From assembly GCF_014356525.2 (NCBI RefSeq), contig NC_052511.1, forward strand, positions 5,929,016 through 5,993,015: DNA of 64,000 nt, in the 5' to 3' direction. The translations under genes were made by a program, and so were the position numbers. Position 1 is the stretch's first letter. The number at the start of each line of letters is the position of its first letter. Shown here piece by piece: positions 54,236 through 64,000 of this stretch. The notes under the pieces were generated by a model, which made no database searches, was not told where the DNA came from, and saw only the letters and a list, made by a program, of their open reading frames with translations. The stretch is from Nilaparvata lugens. Taxonomy: Eukaryota; Arthropoda; Insecta; Hemiptera; Delphacidae.

Positions 54236-54892
54236 AAACACATGGAAGAAGTCCGAAATCTAGGAGTGCAGGTGAAAGGAACAATGGAAATAAGAACAAA
54301 AGAGACAGAGGAGGAAAATCTGGAAAAACAAGGGAGGTGGAAACATGCAAAGATGTGGAGATAAACAAGAAATATGAAACGTCAGAAAAAGAGAAGAAAA
54401 GAAGACTTGGAGAAGGAGAGAGGGGAAAAATAGATGGAAGAATACCGAAATATAAGAGTTCAAGGGAGAGGAACAACGGGAATAAGAACAAAAGAGGCAG
54501 AGGAGGAGAAATTAGAGAAAAGAAAAAGGAGAGATGGAAAAATGCAAAGATGTGGAAAACGTCAAGAAATATGAGACAACAGAAGAAGAAGAGAGAAGGA
54601 GACTTGAGACACAAGAAGGTGGACAACATGAGAAAGAGATAAGAAGAAGGAATAGGAGTAGAGAATGGAATATCGACATCAAAGGAATGGATAAAGAGAG
54701 GTGGGAATATGAAAAAAGATAGAAATAGATGGGGGAGGGATAGAAAGATGACAAGGAAACAGTTAACAGTCTCTGAAGTCAGACAGAAAAAACGAGGGAG
54801 AAAATACATAATTTGGAAAATGTTGAAAGAAATCATAATAAAATCAGACGGAAACATTGCGGATATAAGTAAGAAGGCAAGAAAAAGATAAG

Positions 54893-55033
54893 ATAAAAAT
54901 GAAGATAAGATATTTACTGATAATTGTTTCAAGGCTGTTGCCTATGAAAACATCTACAAAAATATACAATATAAAAATAAATTAAACTTAAGAAATAAAT
55001 AATTATTATTTACAGTTCCGCATCAGTATTAAA
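54893..55033 (-). mobile_element. Retroposon 3' end, family D, inverted copy
   Basis: 'aagataagatatttactgat', 'caaggctgttgcctatgaaa', 'atttacagttccgcatcagt' is the reverse complement of 39985-40138. Confidence 0.65.
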
Positions 55034-55736
55034 AAAAAAGGGAGGGAATAGAAGAGTCATTGTAGAAGAAGAGAAGTAAAGAAAAAGGAGAAGACAAGAA
55101 ATGAGATTAGAGAATGAAATTGACAACAAAGAAGATAAATTGGAGGAAAATATGAGAACTCGTGTATTTATAGTGGAGAAGAGATAAAGGAAGGAGGAAA
55201 TAGAACGTAGATTACATTAAAATGAAATAGAATACATATGAAAAAGAAGAAGAAGCAGCAGGGAAGAGATTGACGAAGAAAAATAAAAGAAGAACTGGAA
55301 AAAACCGAATGATTTATCGATTGATCGATAAAAAATCCATTCTTAGATTTTACGTTTCTCTGAGTAGTCTTCTCATATCTCTTTCTCTCCCCTTAAAAAG
55401 TATTATCTTCGAAGAAACCAGATTCATATGGAAATGTGCAAGGTCTATGGAAACCAATACATATTATGATAAAGAGGCAAGAGAAGCAGAGAAAATAAAC
55501 AGGATAAAACAGGGGAGGAAAAAGAATGAACAGTTGAAAGAGATAAGAGACAGAGAGAGTTCAGTGAACCTTTTTTGAGTTAGTACGGCGTAAACACACC
55601 ACCCACTTGCCATGAACAGATATGCGCCACATGATGGATGGATGGAAGCATCTCCCTCATTGGTGTGACAGAGAGAGTAGAAAAGAGAGATGTGTTGAAG
55701 AGAGTGAAAGTGAGAGGCGGAGAAAGAGAGAGTGAT

Positions 55737-55815
55737 TGATCGATAGATTTATTGATTATTTGCCTCTATTAGGGCGGAGTTGGGACTCCTGGTCCTCTCT
55801 GCAACACAAACCTTG
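55737..55815 (-). mobile_element. Retroposon 3'-end fragment, family F
   Basis: 'gatagatttattgattattt' and 'attagggcggagttgggact' + 'cctggtcctctctgcaacac' match 2425-2530. Short, probably a LINE 3' terminus. Confidence 0.45.
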
Positions 55816-55851
55816 AGAGAGAGAGAGAAAGAAAAAGAGAAACTGAGAGAT

Positions 55852-56101
55852 AAATAATAATAATATCGTGTGACCTGGCTGGCTCAGGTCTGGAGTCAGA
55901 GTTTTCAGGTCGCAACTGATCAATTTCAGGGCCTCTGACATGACCTAACGACTGCTTTCTAGGCAGCCGGGACCGACGGCTTAGCGTGTCCATCCGGAAC
56001 ACGGGAATGGCCCGAGAAAAATATCTTGCCCGGTTTGGGATTCGAACCCGGGCCTTTGGATTACAAAGCCAGCATCTAATCCACTCGACTACGGCCACTC
56101 T
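55852..56101 (-). mobile_element. tRNA-derived SINE S1, full length, second copy
   Basis: Same order as 26793-27049 on the minus strand: tRNA-like head ('gtggccgtagtcgagtgg', B-box GGTTCGAATCC), central block CGTGTTCCGGATGGACACG, 'gtcggtcccggctgcc', and an ATT-repeat tail. Flanked by AACTGAGAGAT at 55841-55851 and 56102-56112. The B-box matches the pol III consensus better than that of the 26.8 kb copy, so this may be the younger one. Confidence 0.9.
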
Positions 56102-56394
56102 AACTGAGAGATGAAAATCGAGAGATCGAGTAAAGTAAAGTGAGAGGAAAATACATTAAAGAAAGGAGAAAATGAGGGGTCTCATAAAGTCTGGACGAAC
56201 ATCTAGTAGCAGAGAATAAAAGTTGGAGAGTGATTAGTAGTTTTTACTAATTTTATTATAAAAAACTTTAATCCCATATCAGTGAATGAAGTTTGTAAAT
56301 AGTAATTATTACACGCAATAAGCACCTAATTACTTATACCCCAACACATATAATATATAGTGGGGTGTATATTTATTCATTGAAATTATCATTT

Positions 56395-56612
56395 ATTCAT
56401 TGTTGAAACACCGCTGATTTATGTAGTTATATTACAATACTATATTATCAATATTCTAATGTTGCATTCAATCTTCATTGTAATTAATAAGTTTTCAGAA
56501 TATGTGAAATTTGTTGCATAATTGGCTGTTGTACTGTAATTTATTGTAGATTCGTGTATGAACCAGAATGTATTGTAACTTACTTGAATAAATTTGAAAT
56601 TTGAAAAATTTG
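56395..56612 (+). mobile_element. Retroposon 3' end, family E
   Basis: 'ttgttgaaacaccgctgatt', 'tgcattcaatcttcattgta', 'tgtatgaaccagaatgtatt' + 'gtaacttacttgaataaatt', uninterrupted relative to the 48625 copy. AATAAA lies 10 bp before the A/T-rich end. Confidence 0.55.
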
Positions 56613-57309
56613 ATAAAGACCAGACTAGAGTCTGGAGTCAGAGGAAAATATGATAAAAATAATTAATAATTTAAAAAATACAGACAAGTATAAGAAAAGA
56701 GAATGAAGTGGGTTGGTTTCTGCGAAAGACAGAGGAAACTGATATGCAAAACTGGAGAAGAATGAGTGATGAAAACTTTATAAAAGAGTGATGGATAAAC
56801 TATACAGCGATAGAGACCTAAACTAAGAGGGAGAAACTAAAAGAGGGAGAAACTAAAGAGGGAGAGAAATATATTGAAAATGTCAAAGGTGTAACAAGCT
56901 ATAAAGGAGAGAAAATGAATGATTGGAAAAAGATGATGTAAGGGTGAATTCGTTTTTGTGAAAGAGAAAACTGAAATAAGACAAGAATAAATTACACGTA
57001 AAACTGAGAAAGGTGTGACGAAAAGCGAAATACAGAAGAAAATGAAAGTAAGAGCTGCAAAATGATGTAAAAGTGGATTGGTTTCCTGCAAAGATAGAAT
57101 AAACTGAGGCGAGAGAGAAATATGTATATTTAGAATGAGCAAAGTGTGAAAGAGATACAGAAGAGAATAACTGGGAAAAAGATAGCGTGGTGAGAGATAG
57201 AGAGAGAGTGAGTTGGTTTTTGTCAAAGATAGAGAAAACTAAAGTGAGAGAGAAATAATAAATATCGAATTGTTTTGGGAAAAAGAAGAAAGAAAGAAAA
57301 ACTGACCAA

Positions 57310-60265
57310 TAAACCATTTGCTAGGTCCAGCCACCCACACCACCCCTGATCCACCTGAAAACAGCCGCGCCAAACCGACGAGGTTCCTGAATTAGCCTCA
57401 GCTCAACAGGCAATGTGTTCCACAATCCAGAAGCCGTCACAAGAAAGGACTTGTTGAACATGACTGTCCTATGAATTGGGACAGCCAGTAAATGGGAACC
57501 ATGCCGGGTACCACCCCGACCAATGTCACACAAGAAGTGAAAGTCTTCAGCTATGTACTTGGGTGTCTGAGTTTTTAACACTTTATGCAGAAAGAGAACC
57601 GCATGAAATGACCTACATTCATGTAGCTTCATGAGTCCAAGTCGGTCAAAGTATTCAGTCACATGGTTGTCACGTCTGAGGTTGAAGATGAAGCGGACAC
57701 AGTAGTTATGCGCACGCTGCATCCTCTGTTGTAGTTGAACAGTCATGTCAGTAGTTACAATGTCGCAATAGTTGAAAACCGGGAAAATCAAGGTCTTCAC
57801 CAACATAACCTTTGTTGAAAAAGGAATAATGTCAGAAATCTTCTTCAACGTCTTGATCCCAGCAATCACCCTATTGCATGTCAACGTCACATGGTTTGTC
57901 CAGTCCAAGGTCTTAGTCATAGTGAGTCCCAAGTTTTTCACGTCTGAGCTGTACTCTAATTGTACACCATTGATTGTAATATATGGTCCATCTGTCAAGT
58001 CAAGTGTGTTCAGTAGTCTCGAATAACCAACCACGATTGCCTTTGACTTTGTCTCATTTACCTGCCCAATCAAGTAAACGTACTAATTCATCATTCATTT
58101 CATCTACTGTCGTGTTGAAATCTTTTTATTACAGTGTTTATAGATTTGCAGGTCATCTGCATATAGATGATATCTGGTGGTTAGTAGAGAACTAGTCACG
58201 TCGTTTATGTATATGCTGAACAGTAGAGGACCCAAGACCGACCCCTGAGGCACTCCTCTATCTACATTGCGCCACTGTGAAGAGACACCCTCCACTCTCA
58301 CACTCTGACACCGACCATGCAAGTAAGACCTTACCCATGCTACAGTGGTGTTTGAAAATCCCAATTTACGAAGTTTATACAAGAGGGTGGGGTGAAAAAT
58401 GGAATCAAAGGCCTTACTAAAATCAATTAATACTAGAACAGTTAACTGTCTACCATCCATAGCCCCGCGGATATCATCAGCAACTCTCAGCAGAGCCGAG
58501 GTGGTACTGTGACCACTACGGAACCCCGACTGGAAATCGCTAATCAAACCAGAGTCATGAATGTACAGACTCATTTGGGAGTGAGCAATAATCTCCAGTA
58601 CCTTTGACAGGACAGGCAATAAGCTGATAGGCCTATAATCTGAGGGAGTGAGAGGGTTAGGAATTTTGTTGAGAGGAATAACAATAGAGCGTTTCCAGTC
58701 TTCAGGAAAAACTGAAGTCATTAGTGAGGTGTTAATTAGATGGGTTAGGAAAGGAAGAATCATGGGAAGAAGGATTTTCAAAAACTTGATAGGGATACTA
58801 TCAGCTCCAACCGCATTACTTTTTATTCTTCTAATAGCTAGAAAAACCTCCTGCTCAGTAACTCCAGAAAAGTAGAAGTCTTCATTTGATTGGATTCCTG
58901 GTAAGGAATTATAGTAAGCACGGGCTTGGTCCAAACCTACAGGGATATCAGTGAAAAAGTCATTGAGAGCGTCAAGTGAGTGAACAACGGTCGGTGGCTG
59001 CCTCTCTTTGCTGGCTCCAATCCCTCTCAGAACTCGCCATAATGATGATGTTGATGATCTCTTAGATGATATCAAATTTTGATAGAAGCCAGCCTTTGCG
59101 TTCCTGATCATTTGCTTACACGAGTTTCGTAAGCGCTTGTAACGATTAAAATCATCAGGAATCTTAGACTGCCTAGCCTTCTTACACCAATAATCACGAT
59201 CACGCATCAAATGACGTATTTCCTCAGTGAGCCATGGAGCTGGGTCTCTGGTTACTCTGCGGGTCTTAAGAGGGACGTGTTTTTCATAAAGGAAGAGGAT
59301 ATTGTCATTTATTATGTTCGACATTTGATTTACATCATTAGTATTGAAAATGCTCAGCCAATCAAGATCAAATGTATCATTAAATAGATTAGGAAGGTTA
59401 ATATTGTTGTAATCTCTGTAGGTAATAATTTTTGGTTTAGGTTTAGGACGCTTAATGTTGTAAACAAGGTAGATCAAGTCATGTGCTGAAAGTCCTGGGA
59501 AAGGGATCTGCCCATGGCTCACAGCGGATTTTTTATCAGTGACGGCTACGAGATCTAGAAGCGTGTCCGAGGTGGATGTATGGTGAGTAGCTTGGAGAGG
59601 CAGCAGGGTCATACCATTCGCAAAGAACATAGTAGTCAGTTGCACCTTGTCATAAGTGTCAGGTCCAAGTAAGTCAGTATTAAAGTCACCCATGATAGCC
59701 GCATGTTCATAGGGCACCATCAGCTCTAAAAGTGCCTCCTCAAACTCAGACATGAAGCCAGTGTGAGGCGGCCTGTAGCATACCGCGATCAACATTTTGA
59801 CGCCATTGCTCTTAATTTCAAAAAACATATATTCAGGCCTTGATGCACGAGAATTATCGGACGAAAGTTTATGTACAGGGAGCAGAGCACGTTTAATGTA
59901 CGCGGCAACCCCGCCGCCATTTTTGTGCAAGCGGTCATTACGAATGAGCATGTAGTCATCAAGTGCAACAAGTCGATTCGGGATGGCAGGCTTAAGCCAA
60001 GACTCAGAAACAAGTATAATGTCGGAAACACAATCACCAAAAGTGCATCTGAACTCATCTATGTGACAAAGGAGTGATTGGGCGTTGACGTGAGTGATTT
60101 TGAGCTGATCGGGGAATGGGGAGACCGCCTGCTTGAGGACATCGCCGACATTCAGCGCGGCCGCGCCATCATCCGGCCGAGCAGACAGAGTGATCGACAC
60201 GGAACAGCAGGGCGGAGCAAAGGCGGTAAGCGGCTGGAAGAAATAGCAGGACAAGAATAATAATA
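57310..60265 (-). mobile_element. Non-LTR retrotransposon (LINE), 5'-truncated
   Basis: A ~2.95 kb minus-strand element encoding apurinic-type endonuclease, reverse transcriptase and C-terminal region. It is GC-richer than its surroundings. The 5' end lies near 60265, shortly upstream of the endonuclease, so any ORF1 is lost. The 3' end near 57310 runs into pyrimidine-rich DNA (minus reading) without a clear poly(A). Protein motifs place it in the broad CR1/L2/Jockey group (DFSKAFD, not the R1-type block); finer assignment needs a tree. Confidence 0.9.
57321..58073 (-). pseudogene. LINE ORF2 C-terminal part
   Basis: The second large frame starts in VNETKSKAIVVGYS, the K-x-K-x-x-V-x-G block that normally follows YADD by ~30-40 residues. 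It continues through NGVQLEYSSDVKNLGL, the thumb-like LVKTLIFPVFNYCDIVTTD and LWNTLPVELR, to a stop at 57321. LWN-LP-x-x-LR near the C-terminus is typical of this LINE group. It lies in a different phase from the upstream frame, and a short bridging piece (MNDELVRLLDWAG, about 58060-58105) lies in a third. Two frameshifts therefore separate what was one ORF. Confidence 0.9.
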
Positions 60266-60272
60266 TTGGCAA
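58104..60272 (-). pseudogene. LINE ORF2: endonuclease and reverse transcriptase
   Basis: 722 codons, no native start (the first ~50 residues look like out-of-phase or linker sequence). Endonuclease spans residues ~57-270: N63 (HVNAQS), E90 (SESW), YRPP 167-170, GDFNTD with D196 and N198, and LSAHD with H264. Reverse transcriptase spans ~480-715: DYRPISLLPVLSK 545-557, QSGFRSGHST 581-590, DFSKAFD 617-623, VPQGSVLGPLLF 674-685, and the catalytic YADD 704-707. The frame breaks right after YADD: at about 58125 the phase changes and this frame stops at 58104. All key residues are intact, so loss of function is recent and due to the frameshift. Confidence 0.92.
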
Positions 60273-60274
60273 GC

Positions 60275-60980
60275 ATCAGAGAGAAAGAGAAAAGAGAAGA
60301 AATGAACAGTTGAAAAGGAATGAAGATGAAAATCAAGTAAGATAAAGTAATGAAATATATTTATAGTCTACTATCTAGATGAAGATAATGCTTGGGAGGA
60401 AAAAGTCAATAATAAAAGATCTGAATTGAAAATATGGAATAAAATATGAATTGAATAGGAATTATAACAATCTGGGAAGAAATATTGAAACAAAAAATTA
60501 AGAGAAAAATAAATTATGAATCGATACTCTTTAGGCCTACCATAGAGTAAAGATAGTTAAATTTTTATTTTATTGCTTGTCTACTAGTCTATGTCTATAC
60601 TTTCTAGTGAAAATCTTGAATATCATAATCATTTTGAATTCATAGAACAGACGAAGGAATACTTATATTTATATTGGAAATCTATATTACTATAGGGAAA
60701 AGGACACGCTCACAACAAAAATATGCAAAAAGAAAGAAGAGTTCATGAAAAATAGAAAAAGTCTTAAAAGCTACTCACTATGGAAACATGAAGTTTGTTC
60801 TGCTTTGAAAACTTTATTAATAAGCATAGTTCAATAGCTTATTGTTTGTTGATAACAACTCACCACTCACTTGAGCATATCTTGTCCCCCTCACGCCACA
60901 TGATCTTGCCATCAACAGTCCATGTATTCCTGATGCCCACTCTGCCAGCGACATCACGGAAAAGAGAATTACGCCGCCGA
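60275..60980. other. Unannotated DNA, purine-biased at the start
   Basis: 60275-60560 is A/G-rich, continuing the bias of 53.7-57.3 kb on the other side of the LINE. The rest is ordinary. No gene. Confidence 0.5.

Positions 60981-60984
<4 letters not shown>

Positions 60985-61054
<70 letters not shown>
60985..61054. repeat. (GA)n microsatellite, ~35 units
   Basis: Uninterrupted GA dinucleotide run of about 70 bp. Frames crossing it (127 codons plus, 86 minus) encode Arg-Glu or Ser-Leu repeats and are not genes. Confidence 0.95.
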
Positions 61055-61061
<7 letters not shown>

Positions 61062-61144
61062 AGTGGTGATACTGCAACTGCTTCTTCTAATGCTACTTCT
61101 ACTAATGTTACTGATGCTTCTGCTACTGAACTTATGGTACTGTT

Positions 61145-61309
61145 AAGGTGCGTACAGATATACGCGCCGCGAACATGAGCAATTCACTTTAATCAGCTGA
61201 CTATATCTGTATTTTTACAGAAACTGTAAGATACAGATATAAAAAGGTTGGCATCAGCTGATTAAAAGTGAATTGCTCATGTTCGCGGCGCATAAATCTG
61301 TACGCACCT
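61145..61309. mobile_element. MITE family M2, copy c
   Basis: 165-bp hairpin with ends 'aaggtgcgtacagatatacg' and 'aaatctgtacgcacct'; arms 'cgcgaacatgagcaattcac' and complement are perfect. The central segment ('gactatatctgtatttttac') is in inverted orientation compared with copy b. Confidence 0.88.
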
Positions 61310-61344
61310 CTAGCTACTGATTGAACACTACTGTTATATGAGTT

Positions 61345-62560
61345 ATACAGAGTGGGTGAAAAGTCCGAGAACGGCTTAATATCTCATACACAAAGGTAAT
61401 TTGACGGTGGGTGTGATTGGGGATCCTACTCAAATTGAAAATACTACTTTACAATGAATTTGAAAATCTGGTCCGGCATCTTGGATCCGCCATATTGAAT
61501 GCAACTTCATTTTTTAAATAGGAAGGTGGGTCATGTGATACATGATTTCAATACGGAATTTCAATAAAAAATGAATGGCGGAGACCGCATATCGATATCC
61601 CAAACCATTTCGAAGATATTCACATTATTAATCAATACTATTCAAAGCAGAAAAGAGAGATAAAAGTCTGAGAACGGCTTGGTATCTCATAAAGAGGAAT
61701 GATTTCACAAGGTGGGTGTGATTGGGGATGTTACTCGAATTGAAAATACTACTTAACTACATTAAAAATCTGGTCCGCCATCTTGGATCCGCCATTTTGA
61801 ATGCAACTTTATTTTCTTAAATAGGAAGGTGGTCATGCGATACATGATTTCGATAGAGAATTTCAAGAAAAAATGAATGGTGAAAACCGCACATCGATAT
61901 CTCAAACCGTTTCAAAGATATTCACAATATTAATTAATACCACTCATGTATTTAATTTCTGATTTGCATGGTACTGATTGGAATATCTTCCGAACGGTTT
62001 GCGATATCGATGTGCGGTTTTCGCCATTCATTTTTCCTTGAAATTCCGTATCGAAATCATGTATTGCATGACCACCTTCCTATTTTAAAAAATAAAGTTA
62101 CATTCAAAATGGTGGATCCAAGATGGCGGACCAGATTTTTAAAGTAGTTTTTTCATATTGAATGAAAAATACTGAGAAATTGTTAAAAAACCACAAATTT
62201 ATTGATACTTAGAGAGACCGGTTTCGGTTATTACACAATTGTCAATCTCTGATAAACTCAAAAGAAAAAAAATTTTTTTTTTTTTAATTTGAGTAGGATC
62301 CCCAATCACACCCACCATCAAATATTATCTTTGTGTATGAGATATTAAGCCGTTCTCGGACCTTTCACCCACTACTTACTTAGAAAGACCGGTTTCGGTT
62401 ATTATACAATTGTCAATCTCTGATAAACTCAAAAGAAAAAAATATATAGTTTTTTTTCTTTTAATTCGAGTAGGATCCCCAATCACACCCACCATCAAAT
62501 ATTATCTTTGTGTATGAGATATTAAGCCGTTCTCGGACTTTTCACCCACCCTCTATGATT
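61345..62560. repeat. Complex direct and inverted repeat with Penelope-end insertions
   Basis: A ~290-bp unit ('gtccgagaacggcttaatat' ... 'cgatatcccaaaccatttcg') occurs twice in direct orientation (61350-61640, 61665-61945) and once inverted (about 61975-62345). The inverted copy is interrupted at 62153-62280 by a single Penelope-type end ('aaaccacaaatttattgata', 'gagaccggtttcggttatta', '...caatctctgataaactc'). About 170 bp spanning that end and the adjoining unit is then duplicated in tandem (62207-62378 and 62379-62555). Confidence 0.8.
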
Positions 62561-62599
62561 AAGTTACTGTTATACGAATTTTCATAGCAAAGAATGAAC

Positions 62600-62757
62600 A
62601 TTTTGTTAATCAATTATATTCCCACATTGTAAAAAACAAACGATCTAGTGACTTTGTGGAGATAGAAAAGGATAGCACTATCTGCTTTGTCGAATGGTAG
62701 ACAAGGATAGCAACACCAATGTTACTCAAATACTGCCAGTATAACGTGGACCTCACT
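62600..62757. mobile_element. MITE family M4, right-end fragment
   Basis: 'aaaggatagcactatctgct', 'ttgtcgaatggtagacaagg' and the terminus 'agtataacgtggacctcact' match the right half of M4 copy d. The left half is missing. Confidence 0.7.
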
Positions 62758-62759
62758 AA

Positions 62760-64000
62760 AGCGATTCACATCTCTATTTACTTTGCTGGCCGCCATATTT
62801 GCTAACAGGAATGTGGAAGACAAACTCGAGATTAGCCTTTTGGTGAGGGTGCTTTGACGATGTATCTCTCACTAATCTCGTTATTAACATGGAGGTCGTT
62901 GGCCTCACAGATACTCCTCACAGTTTCAGTGAGTGGATTGACATCGAGGGTTTCAGAAATGTTTCGGCAGGAGTTTGAAAAATTGTGTATAATTCAAAAA
63001 GTTTGTGCATCATAATCATTGAAATTGAGATGAGAATTCTACGTTCATCATAGTAGATTTTTCAAGATGTCTTCGATATTACTTGCTCAATCTCCAAATC
63101 ATGAACGAAGTATCCGAGGACTCACAAGCTTATTTAATTCATTTCAAGCCTTATGAATAATCATTGATTAATTGAAAATAGACACTGACAATCGTGTGGA
63201 TTATGACTGCAATTGACATGTTATGGTCCATCCAATTCATCAATATTGTTAGATCAAATATTGTATATTCTATTTTACGATTTTCTCCAGAACGGCTCAA
63301 ACGATTTTGTTCAAATTTATACCTAAAATAGTCGTTGGTAAGCTCTATCAACTGCCACAAGTCCCATATCTGTAGAAATTCCAGGAGCTCCGCCCCATCT
63401 ATGCAAAGTTCGATTTTAGATTCCCAATTATCAGGCTTCAGATACAATTTAAACAAAAAGAAATTAGTGGAAAAGATTGAGCATGAAAATCTCTACAATT
63501 AATGTTTAGTAACAGTTTCACCTAGAATTGAAAATAAGCTTGAAATTCGAGAAAATGTGATTATCCAATTGCAAACTGTTGGCAACCGTTGATTCTATTA
63601 AATGATTCACTATGAAGGGATAGCAGACCTCGTGTGTCTCCAGCGTTATTGTCCTGTCACCAGCTGGCTCAGATCTTTTAATAGTAGACTTGAGATGCGC
63701 GTGAACACTAGCGTCAGGTGATCAATTTTCATAACGGCAAGGAAAGTTGTGTGAGTGCGCCACACCAGATTTTTTTATAGTTCCAAATGAAAAGATATTA
63801 ATGTGATACTGATACTGCTTTGAATGATGGTACCGGAGTTTTACTGTAGTAGTTGCTGGGGATCATAAGGGAATTTTTTGGGAATTTTAAGGGGATTTTT
63901 TGAATTTTCACAAAACGAGAACAAAACAGGATAATAGAAATTATTTTAACAAATCAATAGCACACCTATTGCCTATAATGATACAATATCAGCTCCAAGG
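62760..64000. other. Unannotated DNA at the right edge
   Basis: No recognised element. A minus frame of 101 codons (63151-63456) has ordinary amino-acid composition (FKLYLKPDNWESKIELCIDG) and is the least artefact-like of the unexplained frames, but I recognise no domain and it has no splice or start evidence. Confidence 0.4.

Larger units (their letters stand above)
53750..57300. repeat. Purine-biased region with embedded retroposons
   Basis: Most of the plus strand here is A/G-rich ('gagaaaatagaggaaaagga' etc.), broken by family A (54045-54230), family D (54893-55033), family F (55737-55815), SINE S1 (55852-56101) and family E (56395-56612). Frames up to 255 codons are Phe/Ser/Leu or Lys/Arg/Glu-rich artefacts. 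Confidence 0.7.

Noticed and set aside
54165..54932. 255-codon minus frame with hydrophobic stretches resembling membrane segments
   Set aside because: The hydrophobicity comes from T/C-rich codons on the complement of a purine tract; no real topology pattern.

Overview
This 64 kb window looks like non-coding nuclear DNA of a repeat-rich insect genome. It is AT-rich, contains no operon-like gene packing, and carries no intact host gene that I can recognise. The repeat families (Penelope-like elements, Helitron-like elements with a hairpin around 'gagcgaag', tRNA-derived SINEs, many hairpin MITEs, long purine or pyrimidine tracts) would suit a hemipteran, and a planthopper such as Nilaparvata is plausible. 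That assignment comes from memory of similar repeats and is not proven here. Nearly all long open frames are low-complexity translations of purine- or pyrimidine-rich DNA.

Layout. 0-2.3 kb: purine-rich tract with a long GAA microsatellite and a retroposon 3' end. 2.6-3.65 kb: two-layer palindrome with a MITE at its centre. 4.4-10 kb: short retroposon tails, several MITEs, a truncated SINE, and a MITE whose loop has expanded into a 31-bp minisatellite (8.85-9.21 kb). 10.1-10.7 kb: 600-bp palindrome with a hammerhead-ribozyme-like motif in each arm. 11.5-13.9 kb: duplicated MITE sequence, Helitron-like pieces, nested MITEs and a hairpin. 15.2 kb: decayed LINE tail. 18.3-19.5 kb: pyrimidine tract. 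19.6-21.8 kb: MITEs, a Helitron-like element, and a palindrome centred on (TA)n. 23.3-27.25 kb: several copies of Helitron-like element B and a four-element nest including a full tRNA-derived SINE. 27.5-28.7 kb: CTT/CAT tracts. 31.8 kb: LINE fragment. 32.6-35.5 kb: MITE, then a 2.3 kb solo-LTR-like insertion splitting a retroposon tail. 36.3-40.5 kb: element B (minus), MITEs, LINE fragment, pyrimidine tract. 42.9-49.9 kb: MITE, piggyBac-like MITE nest, two Penelope-derived hairpins, a 114-bp tandem triplication, a double palindrome and a third retroposon tail. 50.3-51.2 kb: purine tract. 51.8-53.35 kb: repeated ~170-bp units split by a Penelope-like element with a GIY-YIG nuclease frame and by a second SINE family. 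53.7-57.3 kb: purine-rich DNA with a SINE. 57.3-60.27 kb: LINE with endonuclease and reverse transcriptase on the minus strand. 61-62.8 kb: (GA)n, a MITE and a rearranged inverted repeat carrying Penelope ends.

Protein-coding content is confined to mobile elements: the LINE polyprotein (frameshifted), the Penelope GIY-YIG segment (5'-truncated), and four short LINE relics. The best-supported insertions have target-site duplications that can be read directly: the Penelope hairpin at 44.7 kb (12 bp), SINEs at 7.05, 26.8, 53.0 and 55.9 kb (11-15 bp), the solo LTR at 33.0 kb (4 bp), the piggyBac MITE at 43.9 kb (TTAA), and a MITE family with 5-6 bp duplications. The most unusual theme is inverted-arm elements carrying hammerhead-like motifs, including Penelope-derived ones.
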